Notes: generated by a model from the letters alone, not told the origin. 64,000 nucleotides of DNA from Epinephelus fuscoguttatus (GCF_011397635.1 NC_064755.1:38608059-38672058); one strand, 5' to 3'; shown: positions 1 to 21,261, counted from the stretch's first letter. Numbers and translations: made by a program.

Positions 1-1819
1 TGTGCTAGAAATTCAACATGACACATCTGTAAGTCGCTTGCGGTCCATTCAGAATTGACACACGACCCACTTTTGGACCACGACCCACCAGGTGGGAACC
101 ACTGTGTTAAAGTATCTGCTGTTAATATACTGTGTGTGCCGTATGTAATAATATACACACACTATACCTATTAACACAATGAAATATAGGTATATAATAG
201 AAATAAAAGAGACCACTCTGATATAACATATAATATTATATAACACTATATTAGTAATATAGTATTTTCATATACTTATATCAGTAATATAATGTAAAAT
301 AAAATAGTGTTACTACTCCTTATACTACTACTATCATAGTAATAATGACAATGGTGATAAATAATCAGGGATACAATAATCATAATGAGCAAAGGCTGAG
401 CTTTTATTTTGACATTTTAGTTTGTACAGATGACAGGTAGTCACATACTAACACACTGCCTACTACATACTTATTCAGCACGTGCTGCATACTGCCCACC
501 AAATTAACCGTTAAAGATCCGTGTGTAAGATTTAGGAGGATTTAGTGGCGTATACAGGTGAGGATTTCAGATTTTAACCAGCAATCAGTGATCATTGTTG
601 AGGAGGTTTTTACCATGAGCCGAATAATCCTCTGAGGTCTCTTCCTCTCTAAAACAAACTGACCAGGTGATTAAAATCAGTAAATACACTGAATAAAGCT
701 TCCTACTTAGAGCCAGTGTTTGGTTTGTCCATTCTGGGCTACTGTAGAAACATGATGTTGCAACATGGTGATCTCTGTAGAAGAGGACCCGCTCCCTATG
801 TAGATATTAATGGCTCATTCTAAGCTAACAAAAACTCAAAGATTCATATTTTCAGTTGATTACATGTTACACACTGGACCTTTACGTACGCAGACTGTTC
901 AGTATACTCTAATAACATGACTGCATCACATGACTGGCGGCCAGTCTGACCTGGCCAGCAGCTCACACACCTCGGACAATTTTGTGTAATTTTGAGTAAA
1001 CTAAATGACCCCTGAGTTAGAGACATGTTTTATGGATACTTCTTATTATATTCAGTAATAATAGAGAACAGCTGATAAACTGGAAAATTAGCCCAAATGT
1101 TGAACCCAATAACTGCAGGACGTTTTAGGATTTTTTTAATGTGTTTTTATGATTATATTGGGGTTTTTTTGTTTGTTTTGTTGTTTGTTTTATTCTGTTT
1201 TTTGACAGACTGAGTGTTCTATGAACTCTTTGTTTTAACTGTGTATTTTTCTAATGCAGGACGAGGCTGTTTAACAGAGACAGAAGGCTTTCTGTATATG
1301 TTGTGTGTCCAGGTCTTCACCCTGTCCTCATCCTGGGAGATCTTAAACTTAAAAAATAACAATTTAATTTACTGTAGAACTTAAATTAGTAGCCTGGGCT
1401 ATTATTGTCTTGGATCACTGAACTCAACAGGCCTATATTTGGGACAGGCCTCTCACACAAAACTGTTGTTCAGCAAAGATCAGGAAATACAATCAAATTC
1501 TTCATTTAAACCAGTATGACTATTACTCAGTTCTCAATCATTCATTTGATCTAGCTTTGACAGACCATAAGAGAGAGTGAGAGCTACAGCACTCGAGGAT
1601 TACAGCACCCAGCATACTGACACAACACCACTTTATCCTGTTAAAATAATCCTCACAACTTGGATTCATTTTTAGCTACACCAGGCTAGTAAAAGGGACT
1701 GAGCGGTTAATTGGAGTTTTACAGTAGTTTTCTTTACAGAAATATATATATACATATATATATATATATACATAAATAACTGAAACTTTGGTGACCCCGT
1801 GTTGGGAACCAGTGATTTA
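1..1819. other. AT-rich intergenic DNA without a recognisable gene
   Basis: No coding exon seen on either strand. Short dispersed-repeat scraps occur, such as the TGGGAACCACTGTGTT-type phrases near 95-115 and 1800, and a small TA-rich microsatellite at 1741-1775. The short reading frames here are chance. Confidence 0.5.
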
Positions 1820-3752
1820 GGTGTTTTCACATATGGTCCTTTTAAAGCAAACTGACCTCAGTCCTCTTAGGGTGTTTTCACACTTGGACTCAGAGTGGTG
1901 ACTCAGCATTTTTGCACATATGTGAACACTACAAGAACTCAGACCCCTCTGAAGCAAACAGAACTCAGACCCCTTTGAAGCGAAAAGAACTCAGACCCCT
2001 TTGAAGCAAACAGAACTCAGACCCCTCTGAAGCAAACAGAAGTCAGACCCCTCAGAAGCGAACAGAACTCAGACCCCTTTGAAGCAAACAGAACTCAGAC
2101 CCCTCTGAAGCGAAAAGAACTCAGACCCCTTTGAAGCGAACAGAACTCAGACCCCTTTGAAGCGAACAGAAGTCAGACCCCTTTGAAGCAAACAGAACTC
2201 AGACCCCTCTGAAGCAAACAGAAGTCAGACCCCTTTGAAGCGAACAGAACTCAGACCCCTTTGAAGCGAACAGAAGTCAGACCCCTTTGAAGCAAACAGA
2301 ACTCAGACCCCTCTGAAGCAAACAGAACTCAGACCCCTCTGAAGCGAACAGAAGTCAGACCCCTTTGAAGCAAACAGAACTCAGACCCCTTTGAAGCGAA
2401 CAGAAGTCAGACCCCTTTGAAGCAAACAGAACTCAGACCCCTTTGAAGCGAACAGAACTCAGACCCCTCTGAAGCAAACAGAACTCAGACCCCTCTGAAG
2501 CGAACAGAAGTCAGACCCCTTTGAAGCAAACAGAACTCAGACCCCTTTGAAGCGAACAGAACTCAGACCCCTTTGAAGCGAACAGAAGTCAGACCCCTCT
2601 GCAGCAAACAGAACTCAGACCCCTTTGAAGCGAACAGAAGTCAGACCCCTTTGAAGCGAACAGAACTCAGACCCCTTTGAAGCGAACAGAAGTCAGACCC
2701 CTTTGAAGCAAACAGAACTCAGACCCCTTTGAAGCGAACAGAACTCAGACCCCTCTGCAGCAAACAGAACTCAGACCCCTCTGCAGCAAACAGAACTCAG
2801 ACCCCTTTGAAGCGAACAGAAGTCAGACCCCTTTGAAGCGAACAGAACTCAGACCCCTCTGAAGCGAACAGAACTCAGACCCCTCTGAAGCAAACAGAAC
2901 TCAGACCCCTTTGAAGCGAACAGAACTCAGACCCCTCTGAAGCAAACAGAACTCAGACCCCTTTGAAGCGAACAGAAGTCAGACCCCTTTGAAGCGAACA
3001 GAACTCAGACCCCTTTGAAGCGAACAGAACTCAGACCCCTCTGCAGCAAACAGAACTCAGACCCCTTTGAAGCAAACAGAACTCAGACCCCTTTGAAGCG
3101 AACAGAAGTCAGACCCCTTTGAAGCGAACAGAAGTCAGAACCCTCTGAAGCGAACAGAACTCAGACCCCTTTGAAGCGAACAGAAGTCAGACCCCTTTGA
3201 AGCGAACAGAACTCAGACCCCTCTGAAGCAAACAGAAGTCAGACCCCTCTGAAGCGAACAGAACTCAAATCCATCTGAAGCAAACAGAACTCAGACCAGT
3301 TCACTTAACCTGTGCCTTGTGAACACAAAGCGCTCCAGGTTCACTTTGCTCTCTGCCGTTGTATTGAGCCCTCTAGATCACATCCTGTTGACCTGGGACT
3401 CTTGAAAAACAGATGAAACCACATCGGCCGTAATGCTTGCAAGGATGCAGGACGAGGAGTGGTTTGGTCCACAGAAGATACTGCACGTCTCCAGATGTGG
3501 ACTGTAGAATACATCAAACAGCAACAGTCCACAGCACAGAAACACTAAGGTTTCCCTCCAATATTAAGTTCATCTGAAAGCGAGGGGCTTCATAACCGCA
3601 CTGCAGCGCCACGTCAAAGTAAAAACCAAACTACATCAGTATATTAAATATAGGCTATAGTGTGAACACAAAGAGGACTGAGTCCCTTTTCTGTTGGTCC
3701 ACTTTAAGAGGACTGAGATCTGTTTGTTCTAAAAGGACTATGTGAAAACACC
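1820..3752. mobile_element. Non-autonomous TIR element (MITE) containing a minisatellite
   Basis: Seen: the left end GGTGTTTTCACATATGGTCC (1820 on) is matched by the inverted right end ACTATGTGAAAACACC (to 3752), and the matching continues inward through CAAACTGACCTCAGTCCTCT versus its inverse. There is no transposase. I do not see a clean target duplication. The interior is filled by a 26-bp tandem array derived from sequence resembling the subterminal part of the element. Confidence 0.65.
1934..3297. repeat. 26-bp minisatellite, about 52 copies
   Basis: Seen: unit GAACTCAGACCCCTTTGAAG + CGAACA repeated with very little drift. Variants are confined to a few sites: GAACTC/GAAGTC, CCTTTG/CCTCTG, GCAAAC/GCGAAC, plus occasional CTGCAGC. 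The near-identity of ~52 units implies recent expansion or ongoing homogenisation. No long reading frame of interest. Confidence 0.95.
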
Positions 3753-4525
3753 CAAAGAGACCATGTGGATAGGAGTGGGCATGGAGGGATTAATCATCAC
3801 CAGAACAACAATCATGATCATTTTAAATGTGTCCTCATGTAGTGGACATCTATCGATCCAGCTGTGGACAGTTTAGACATCTTGTCTTCTGTTTTTTTGC
3901 TTTAATGACTTCTGTGAAGTTTGTTTTAGATTCTTTTCTCTGATACTTTGTCCACATGAACATGTCTAACTGAGACACTAGAGACGTCTGTCCACAGAGA
4001 CACACCTGACACGACATAAAGACAGCTACGTCTCCTTTTCTTTGTCTCTTTACAGGAGAGAGACACATGACGTCGTGTTTTATTACAGTTCAGTTTTCTC
4101 TGAAACAAACTGGAGTTTAATCCTCAGTGTGACACAAAGGGACAAAGATGTGTTTAAATGTGGACGCAGTCTGTTTCTATACCTGAGACTGTCTTTAAAC
4201 TTCCAGACTGAGTGGACGTGATGGAAACAGGTGACACGTTGTGTCTCTGTGAGAGTGAATCAGCTGACGTCAGATGGACATACGGAGACGACCTCGAAGC
4301 CTTAACACTGCCATTTCACCTTCATGTGAATATTAATAAATGTGTCTTTTTATCCACAAACTGAGACCTGATGGTTTTTATTTGTCAATGACACTAAGTT
4401 TATCATCAGATCAATAAATGTCTTCTGTCTTTAATGTTTCATTTTCCCTCCAGGATCGAGCACATGATGAGGATCAAACACTGACAGTCACACTGAGCCT
4501 TTGAATTAAAGGCACTCCAGCTGAA

Positions 4526-4570
4526 CTACACTCAGTGGCCACTTTATTAGGTACACCTGTATAATGTAAT
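4526..4570. mobile_element. Fragment of a common fish repeat end
   Basis: Seen: CTCAGTGGCCACTTTATTAG followed by GTACACCTGT. This phrase recurs at ends of a repeat widespread in fish genomes (from memory). Only one end is present here, so the element is truncated or solo. Confidence 0.35.
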
Positions 4571-4950
4571 CCTAGAGCTCAGCCATGAATTCTCCCTTGA
4601 CAGAGATGATGATGTCACTATTTATTTATTATGTTTAAATAAGGAAGAGGTGACTTTGTTGGGGACTATTTTCAGCAGCGGATTAATCTACATTTGGTGC
4701 TGTAGAGAGTACAAGCAGGATGATGTGTGTGTTGATGGTGATGAAGGAACATGTCAGTGACATTGTGATGTGATTTGGAGGAGGAGGAAGAAGATGGGTT
4801 GATCAGCAGACTCCTCTTCATCACTAAAATGTGACTCTTCAGTGTCATCTAGTGGCAGCCGCAGGAACTGCAGGTGAAACCGTCAATATTTAACATTCAA
4901 AGTTTCACCCACGTTTTTAAATTGTGTTAAACTGGAAACATTTCTGTGAA

Positions 4951-5706
4951 CTTTTTTTTATCCCCTCCTCATTCTTCCCTCCTCTTACTCCTTCTTTATC
5001 CTTCCCTCCTCTTCCTCCCCTCCTCCTCGCTTCATCTTCCTCCCCTCTTCGTTCTTCTCTTCTCATCCTCCTCTCTTTATCTTCCCCCTCTCTTCCTCCT
5101 TTCCTCCTTATACTCAAATTTCTCACCAACCTTACTCTTCCTCCCCTCCTCTTCCTCTCTCTTCATCCACCTCTCCTCTTCCTCTTTCCCTCTTCTTCCT
5201 CCCCTCTTCCTTCTCCCCTCCTTATCCTCCTCCCTAGATCCTTGTCTCTTTCTCCTCCTGTCCTCTTCATACTCCCCTCCTCTTCCTCCTTCCCTGCTCT
5301 TCCCCCCTCTTTATCCTCCCCTCCTCTTCTTTCCCTCTTCCTCTGCTCCTCCTCCTCTTCCTCCCCCCTCCTCTTTCTCCTCTCTTCATCCTCCCCTTTT
5401 AATCCTCCCTCCATCTTCCTCTCTTCTTTATCCTCCTCTTCTTCCCCTGCTCATCCTTCCCTCTTCGTTCTTCTCTCCTCATCCTCCTCTCATTATCGAT
5501 CCCTCCTCTTCCTCCTCTCTTCTCAACTCTTCCACCATTCCTCATCTTCATCCTCCTCGTCCTCCTCTTCCTCCCCTCCCCTTCTGTCCCTTTTCCTCTG
5601 CCCCTCCTTATCCTACTCCCTTGATCCTCGCCTCCGCATCCTCTCCTCTTCCTCCCCCTCCTCCCCTGCTCCTCTTCCTCCCCTCCCCTCCTCCCCTCTT
5701 CCTCGC
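4951..5706. repeat. Polypyrimidine (C/T-only) tract of about 750 bp
   Basis: Seen: the plus strand is almost purely C and T, mostly CCTC/CTTC/TCCT words with isolated A or G. Such mirror-like homopurine:homopyrimidine DNA can form triplex (H-DNA). Two overlapping long plus-strand frames and their minus counterparts are artefacts of the composition. Confidence 0.95.
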
Positions 5707-5876
5707 TGTATAAAGAGGAGTCAGAGTAGGAGCCTGGTGGTGCCTCTGGCGGGTTTAGGAGATATTTAAATCTTTAAATTCCAACACGCTCCTCTCGTTC
5801 TTCGTCTAATTGAAGTAACTGCAGGCTTCTTTAATTAGAGACAGAATCAAGTCAGTGAAGGAGCTGCTGCTGCGGG

Positions 5877-5877
<1 letters not shown>

Positions 5878-5938
<61 letters not shown>
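5878..5938. repeat. (TG)n microsatellite, about 30 units
   Basis: Seen: uninterrupted TG dinucleotides. Similar tracts in the window are at 7284-7308, 9031-9067, 14066-14120 (interrupted, followed by a G run), 29114-29134, 32300-32350 (CA with CG), and 37251-37276 (CA). Confidence 0.95.
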
Positions 5939-5940
<2 letters not shown>

Positions 5941-6089
5941 AATGTAACTTGTTCAGTGTGTCTCAGTAACACACACAAGTTTCCCATCAGCCCCTGTTGT
6001 ATCACAGAGTGTCACAGGGAAACCCCTCACACAGTCCAGCACCAGGTCTTCAAACCACAGATATGGTTTCAGACCCAGGGTGGGGGAAC

Positions 6090-6368
6090 CCTTCTGTGTG
6101 CATGTTCTCCCCGTGTCAGCGTGGGTTTCCTCCAGGTGCTCCAGCTTCCTCCCACAGTCCAAATACATGCAGGTTAACTGGTGACTCTAAATTGTCCGTA
6201 GGTGTGAATGTGAGTGTGAATGGTTGTCTGTCTCTATGTGTCAGCCCTGTGATAGTCTGGCGACCTGTCCAGGGTGAACCCTGCCTCTCACCCAATGTCA
6301 GCTGGGATAGGCTCCAGGCCCCTGTGACCCCTAACAGGATAAGCTGTTACGAAAAATGAATGAATGAA
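6090..6368 (+). mobile_element. L2-like LINE 3' end or derived SINE
   Basis: Seen: GTGTGCATGTTCTCCCCGTG ... GGCGACCTGTCCAGGGTGAA ... ATAAGCTGTTACGAAAAATG followed by (AATG)n. From memory this is the widespread teleost repeat with an L2-clade type 3' tail. No reverse transcriptase is present. Clean target duplications not seen. Confidence 0.6.
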
Positions 6369-6369
6369 T

Positions 6370-7369
6370 TAATTTGATTAACTCATGAAAAACATAGAAA
6401 TAACATGTCTTGTTATCAGCTGTGGACCCTCAGATTTACCTGGAGACCCTCTGAGGGAGTGCCAGCCTCATGGTAGGAACCACTGGTTCCTCTGCAGGGG
6501 GCGACAGTGAGCACAAAGTTACAGGTTTCACAAAGTCTGAAGGTTTCTGAAAGCTCAAACTCTTTTAATCTGCGCAATATGTTTCTATTTGTTGTATTTA
6601 TTTCTTCAGTTACTGGCTCGTCTGTTCTCAGGGTGCAATGATCAGCTATGATTGTATGAACATCATGAACATGTTTTCTGAACTGTGTGGTTTGATCATC
6701 AGTAGCTGTGTCTCACAGCTCAGTGCTGCAGCTCATGTGTTTGATATCTCAAGTTTTATTTGTGTTGTATGTTTATTGTTTCTCTGCACGTGTCAGTTAT
6801 TGTTTATTTGCTGTTCTGTTGCTCTGCGTGTTGCGTTCACTGTCTTCAGAGCGACTGTTTTGTTGCTCTCTTGTACAATGATTAGTGCAACTTTAACTTC
6901 ACTTGATTTAAAACCACAGATCATTTAAAGAGAAAAAAAACTCCTGACAACATCAGAATATTTCACATATGAATCAGAGCCAAGCTGCCATATTCATGAA
7001 GGTTTAAGTATGATACTGTGTCAGTTGTAGCCGTGACAGAAATTCTGCACACTGAAAATGTTTGAGCCTGCAGGATCTTCATCAGACAAACAGGCTGAAT
7101 TACTGACAGGACATCACGTGACATACAACATGACACGCACAGACTATCAGTGAGTGATGTACAGGAGGCAGAGTGATAGAGGTCAAACAGTTTATCTGTA
7201 CTTCACCTTAAAACAAGACAAAAGCTTTTTTATATCAGTTGTGACATTAATTCATTTAATTCTACAGATTTAAATCAGACTGATTGTGTGTGTGTGTGTG
7301 TGTGTGTGGTTGTAGCTGCAGCAGTACAGGTGATGGGAGTCTGAGTGGATGGATGTGACAGCCAGCAGC
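6370..7369. other. Intergenic DNA upstream of KCTD15, nothing recognised
   Basis: No exon-like sequence. A 96-codon hydrophobic plus-strand frame near 6638-6928 shows no recognisable similarity or splice context and is treated as chance. Distal KCTD15 regulatory elements may be here but cannot be identified by eye. Confidence 0.4.
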
Positions 7370-8237
7370 CACACGGACACATCACATCCCGGCTCGGTGT
7401 CTCTGCGTAAAGCCGCGCGCACCGCAGCACAAAATGGTTCCTGCAGTAGATGAACGGACCAAAGCTTTGCTGACTTTCAGCCTTCTTCCTCCTCATCATC
7501 ACAGACACATCAGCAGCTGCAGCTGCAGCTGTAGCAGCACGGAGACGCTTCAGACTGAGCCGAGAGATGAGGAGAATTAAACGGATCTGTGTGCGCAGCC
7601 CCCCGGCGCACATCTCCATCTACCAGTGCGCAATAATTGAAATGGCGCATTTGGCCGCAGGCTGCTGGAGGGGCATAATGCATGACGATAGACGTCATTT
7701 GGCTCCAGAGCCAGAGGGATGTTTGATGTTGCTAAAATATATGAGAGGTCGGCAGAGAGACGTGGATGTGCAGGCAGACAGGAGGAGGAAGAGACAGCAG
7801 CTCCAGACTGAACCCAGTGTGAAGACAACAGGACGGATTTATGTTCACAGCGTCGCGTTATTGATGGATATTTAATTCTTCTGATAAATCATCTTTCTGT
7901 CACAGCAGGCGGAGGATCTATTTTCTGTCCTCGGTTGACAGAAACGAGTTGGGGCGAGCGAGAGAAAAGAACAAACCGCCCCGCGTTATTGTAACCTAAT
8001 CCTGCCCCCGGGGGTCTGAAGGGCCCCGGGCTCCCTGCTCCTCTTTCAGCCCTCCTCTTTATTCTTCTGGAGGAGACACGGACAGGCTTGTTCACCTCCT
8101 TCTGCTTCACACACACACACTCTCTCACACGCACACACACACACCGGAGGAGACAGCCTGACGAGGACGTGAACTGAAGACCAGCCGGTATCCGCACATT
8201 TCAAACCCCGGGACGGAGCAGACAGACGCCGGTCTCC
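7370..8237 (+). promoter_or_regulatory. kctd15: KCTD15 promoter and 5' UTR region, CpG-rich
   Basis: Seen: the AT-rich upstream DNA gives way at about 7370 to GC-rich sequence with many CpGs (for example 7405-7425 and 7595-7615), continuing past the first coding exon to about 8650. This is the usual CpG-island look of a vertebrate promoter. No TATA box is obvious at a plausible distance. I cannot place the transcription start; part of 7900-8237 is presumably 5' UTR. Short CA/TG tracts at 7284-7308 and 8108-8142 flank and interrupt it. Confidence 0.6.
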
Positions 8238-16442
<8,205 letters not shown>

Positions 16443-17300
16443 CAGCACCACACTTTATTAACAGTTTACTCGCACCTGGATCCTGCAGACGTCTCCAGCA
16501 GCTCAGACCTGAAAACTTGAAACTTGACAGGAAACCTCTGACCTCTGCAGACATCTGGAAGTTAAAATACACTTTGAGAGAGTTTCAATTCAGATTGAAT
16601 GTTTTTCATTTTGAGCCCGATGATGATGATGCAACACGGTAACAAGTCAAATGTACATAAAACTGCCAAATGTAAATATTTGTAAGAATAATTTGATCCT
16701 CAGCTTGTTTGGTGAATATCGTTCTGTGTATAAAATGATTGCAAAGGTCATTTTTATAAGTGTGTACGGATAATTTAATTCTTTTTATAAAAACTGCCAT
16801 TTTGAAAATGTATATTTAATGTGTTTGTTAGCTCGTGTCACTTTTTCATTTGTACAGATGTATTGATAAAAAGATAAAAAGCTCTCCATGTCTTCACTTT
16901 TAATTTACGAGGATCAAATTCTGTTCAAAAACAAAGCAAACCAGGTTCTTTATCATTTTCTTTATTTAATTTTTTTTGCAAAGGTACAAACAACTGTAAA
17001 ATTGCATTGCCTGAAATGCGTCAGGATTGAATACAGAATGTAGGAAATATAAATAGTCGCAAAAATTGTGTCCTTCCAACAGATGATACTTTAGCCGGGT
17101 GCTCTGAAGACTCTGACTGAATATACAGTACATACACCACAGCTGCAATTATCAGTTAGAGCTATAGACTATACAAACCAAATGCCCGATATGAGGGGAA
17201 AACATTTAAAGCGTTAAAAACCTTCAATGTACACACCCTTTCCAAAAAAGTCATCTTAAAAACTTTCAACCGCAAACCGTGAAGCAAAACTGCATATTCA
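16443..17300 (+). other. kctd15: KCTD15 3' UTR and downstream region
   Basis: Seen: directly after the stop codon the sequence is AT-rich and free of the MITE and microsatellite patterns common elsewhere, as expected for a 3' UTR. I found no canonical AATAAA in the first 1.3 kb after the stop, so the cleavage site may use a variant signal or lie further on. The boundary given is a guess. Confidence 0.35.
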
Positions 17301-17570
17301 ACTACTCTGACAAATGTATGTGTCCAACAGTACGAGGATTTTCAGACTGTCATTTGAATTCTAACATTTCACCTTCGCACGTTGAGCTAAAAGCGAAATC
17401 ACACGTCAGGCGGGATGAAGAAGAGGAGGAGGAGGGTATTGCAGGAATGTTTGATGTGAAGTTATATGGTTGTTAGCCTTCATGAACGTAGCCTGAGTGA
17501 GTTTTCACTGTCTGTAGGAGAACCAGCTCCCTGTGATGACTGTTAACTTAAAAACTGTGAATCATTGTTA

Positions 17571-19253
17571 AAGGGACAGTTCAACATTTAGTGAAATCCT
17601 CTTTCTCTCAACTGTAATCTAAATATGAAGCTACAGACAACAGCTTTAGCATAAAGACTAGCAACAGGGAAACAGCTAGCTTATCATAAAGACTGGAGAC
17701 TAGCTTCACATAAAGACTGGAAATGGGGCAACAGCTAGCCTGGCTTTGTTCAAAAGTAAAAAAAAAAAAAAAATCCACCTACCAGCTCCTCTAAAGCGTA
17801 CTGATTTAACAATCTCATCCTTTAATAAACAAACAAATCAAAGTGTCAAATATATTTCTTATTTAATGTATTAAACTATACTACAACTAACAGTTTATTT
17901 AACAAGGCTATGTGCAGTTTTAACGTCTGACCAATCTCTATAAACAGATTCTGCGCTTTTATGCGTAATCTGTAGGCAACAAGACAAGATTTTGGTATCG
18001 GAGGCATTCTGGTTGTCATTTGTAGTCTGAGTAATACTGACCAATCAAATGTGAACAAGCTTTGGTGTCATGCGGCTAAACAGGATGTGTGGAGAGCAAA
18101 CCAGGCCAAATGCGGTGGCTGAAAAGCAATCTGGGAACCCATCAACTAACACATGACTAACAGAGATTAGCCCAAATGTTGCCTGGACCTACAACACCTA
18201 CACTTAAGTAGCCTAGCTAATCAGACTATAAACAATAACCAGTACACAGAAAAAGAAGTCATGGCCTGGATATCTGCCAGCAACACCAAAGCCCCCTAAA
18301 CACACCAATTGGTTTTGAGATAAACGGCTGATCTGGGTATGTGGTGGCTTGAAGTGATGACACCTATTAAGAACAGGAAATTTACTTATTTATCAGTTTA
18401 GGTGGGTTTTGTTACATTTAGACAGAACCAGGCTAGCTGTTTCCTCCTGTTGCAAGTGTTTATGCTAAGCTAGGTTTGCTGTTTCCCCTAGTTCCGGTCT
18501 TAACGCTAAAATAAGCTAAGCTAAGCTAAGCTAAGTTGTTTCCCTGTTTCTGGTCTTGATGCTAAGCTAAGATAGCTGCTTCCACCTGTCTCCAATCTTA
18601 ATGAAAAGCTAAGCTAGCTGTTTCCACCAGACCCCCAGAAGTGCACCAGGCTCAAACAGACACAAACAATAATACTGTAATTTCTGTGGTCCGTCACACG
18701 ATGCTATTGGGCCCCAAAAAATTTTCCCCCAGAGACTTCAATGTATACATTTTTTTTTAACGTCACAACCCCTGTGTAACATTTGAAAAGTCTAAAAGAG
18801 CTGCAAGATTAAGCTGTTTTTTCCCCATTCAAGTTAACAACGTGCTAAACTGGAAGTCAGCTACTTGGGCGTGCTCAGCGGCAATAAGTCTTAGGTGCCC
18901 CTGCTCCATGGGCCCAATGATGCGGAAGCAGTGCTGATCATCCGGGTGATTTTAATACCACAGAAATAAGAGCTTTTTTCGCTTCATGCACCACTGAACA
19001 ACTTTTACGGTAATGACTGGGGGCCTGCCATTAATGCTGTATCCTGGACTCTTAATATATCCAGGGTTTCCTTCCCGTTAACAATAGTAATGCTAAGCTA
19101 AGCTAACTATTTCCCCTGTTTCCAGTATTTATGCTATGCTAAGCTAAGCTAAGCAGCTGTTGGCTGTAGCTTCATCAGAGTGGTATCAATCTGAATATGT
19201 GACTCTGAGAGAAAGAGAAGAAGAGGATTTACCAAAATTCGGAATTGTTCTTT
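17571..19253. mobile_element. Long non-autonomous TIR element with AGCTA-rich interior
   Basis: Seen: left end GTTAAAGGGACAGTTCAACA (17571 on) pairs with the inverse of the right end (AATTGTTCTTTTAAC to about 19253). Inner words such as TGAAGCTACAG also recur inverted at both ends. The interior has many GCTAAGCTAAGCTA runs and GACTAGCAACAGGGAAAC-type phrases. No transposase frame. Confidence 0.55.
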
Positions 19254-20159
19254 TAACCTTTCATGCCTGTCGGCTGTTAACGTGATGACCATGATTAACA
19301 CTGACTCTACTCGCACACACGCACACACACCGAAACACACACACACACACACACACACATTAAAATGATCTGGCAGCTGTTTGACCTCGGTCTGTCGACC
19401 ATCGAAGCTTCACAGTTCTCGCGGTTCACCTTCCTCTGACAACACGACGCTCAATAAAACTCAGGATCCTCGACTTAAAATGCAAAAGTGACGGCTGAAT
19501 GTGTGACAGATCTGAGAGCGGAAAAAACTTTAAAAAATAAACTGAAGAGCCCATGAGCACGGCGGCGTCCTGAGTGGGCTGCAGAGAGAAAGATGGGACT
19601 CTAAAGGCACCTGTTCAGGTACAGCGCTGGAGTCACACACTGACAACGATCCTGTCAGTGGCAGCAGCTCGCTGACAGAGTCGAGCTTCAGAGCTGCACA
19701 TCACTCACTGCAACATGTTCGAGATCAAAGATGAACTCCAGTGATTCTCCAGATCAGCTCTACGAATTTTAAAAGTGGTATTAAGTCTTAAGTGTCTCCA
19801 GAGGGATCTGTGAGAGTCTGATAAATGTCCAAGGTGCATTGTGGGTAATGACGGTGCAAGGTCTTGACCAGGGAGGAGAATGTGTGGAATAAAAAGAGTA
19901 TATCTCTGGGTCTGCTGATCTGACAGAGTTTGAAGCTGAGAAATTATAAACTGCTCCACACAGACAGTGTTTACAGTCAGGAGACAGGACGACGTCATGG
20001 TAACACTGCATTCAAGAGTCGGATGTATTGAAGTGGGGTTGTATGAGATACTTATTGGAGAAGCAGGCTGGAGTCTGACATGAAAGCTAACCAACATACA
20101 GCTGTGGATGGGAGCAGCGACAAAACTTATTTTAGCCACTTCAAAATATCAGTATCAGT

Positions 20160-20612
20160 TAAAGGGTACGCTATATTTAGAATATTTTCACTGCTTTACC
20201 TTTCCATATGACGGCCTGTTCCGACAGGGAAGCTGTTAATGGCTTCAATTCCTCATTTATGCTCTTGTCAAAGCTACCAGACTCCATTTAGAAAAGCATT
20301 CATTTTAGTTTGGTGAATATGGGAGCTGCTGGTCTACTGCTGCCTTGATTAGTTCGTTAGTTTGTGTTAATGTGTGATTTCGGTGAATCCAAACTAACCC
20401 TTTAAGTTCCCAAACTTGGAAAATAGCACAAACTAACTGACTGATTGAGGCAGCACTACACCAGTAGCTCCTGTGTTTAAATATGTTAAATCACTGTTTT
20501 TCTCAATGGAGTCTGGCTTTTAAGAGAGTGCTATAGCAGCTTTATTTTCCTGTTGGAGATCACTGTATGACATTAAGGTAAAGTAATGAAAATATTCTAA
20601 ATATAATGTACA
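20160..20612. mobile_element. Foldback element downstream of TAF4
   Basis: Seen: left arm TATATTTAGAATATTTTCAC (from about 20170) followed by TGCTTTACCTT is inverted at the right (AAGGTAAAGTAATGAAAATATTCTAAATATA, to about 20605). CAGACTCCAT and ATGGAGTCTG also pair. About 450 bp, no coding content. Confidence 0.65.
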
Positions 20613-21261
20613 ATTAAACTGATAATGATTTTTTTTTAGGTGGGACTTTTTTTTAGGTGTCTTAAATGTTTTGTTGCTGACCCCTCCACAGCAGTACATT
20701 CTTTAGCTTCTGTGTTAGACTCTAGCCTGCTTCTCTAAACTGGGGCGTGCCGACTTACATCTCCTGTATGTAATATACTGACTACGGGTAAGTACCCCAT
20801 ACAACCCCACTTTAAAAAATCTGAACTAACCCTTTAAACCATAACGAGCAGCCAAGTGGGGAAAAATGTTCATGTCAGCCTCAACAAGAAACAACAGAGA
20901 TGTCAAAAACCTAATTTAGAAACTCATTCAGAGCCAAATATTAATTCTACTGCTGCACTTCCTGCTGTGACCTGGACTTTAACGTTAAATCAGTGGAGTT
21001 CTCTTTAACAAACACGGAGCTGAGAGTGATGTGCAGCCTGACAGAAGACACCTGAAGGAGCTGAAGATGAGACTTTTCAGAGAAGTTGTAGAAGTGGCGG
21101 TTCAGGTGAAAGAGGACAAAGTGAAGGTTGAAAGATGCTGCAGGGACTGACAGAGGGAGTGTGAAACACCTCTGAGGACGTGAGGACATGAGGACCGGAG
21201 GTTGAAGTGTAATCCAGTTTGTGATCTGCAGTGGGCCGAGTGCTCCTCCAGGAGGGACTCC

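Noticed and set aside
1934-3297. Regularly spaced direct repeats reminiscent of a CRISPR array
   Set aside because: Units are contiguous with no unique spacers, and this is vertebrate DNA; it is a minisatellite.
4924-5769. 281- and 255-codon plus-strand frames full of Ser, Leu and Pro, and minus-strand Glu/Arg/Gly frames
   Set aside because: They lie wholly in the C/T-only tract, where stop codons hardly occur; all frames look alike and there is no domain or splice context.
6638-6928. 96-codon hydrophobic plus-strand frame
   Set aside because: Composition is AT-rich Cys/Leu/Phe without known motif, and no promoter or splice context is visible.
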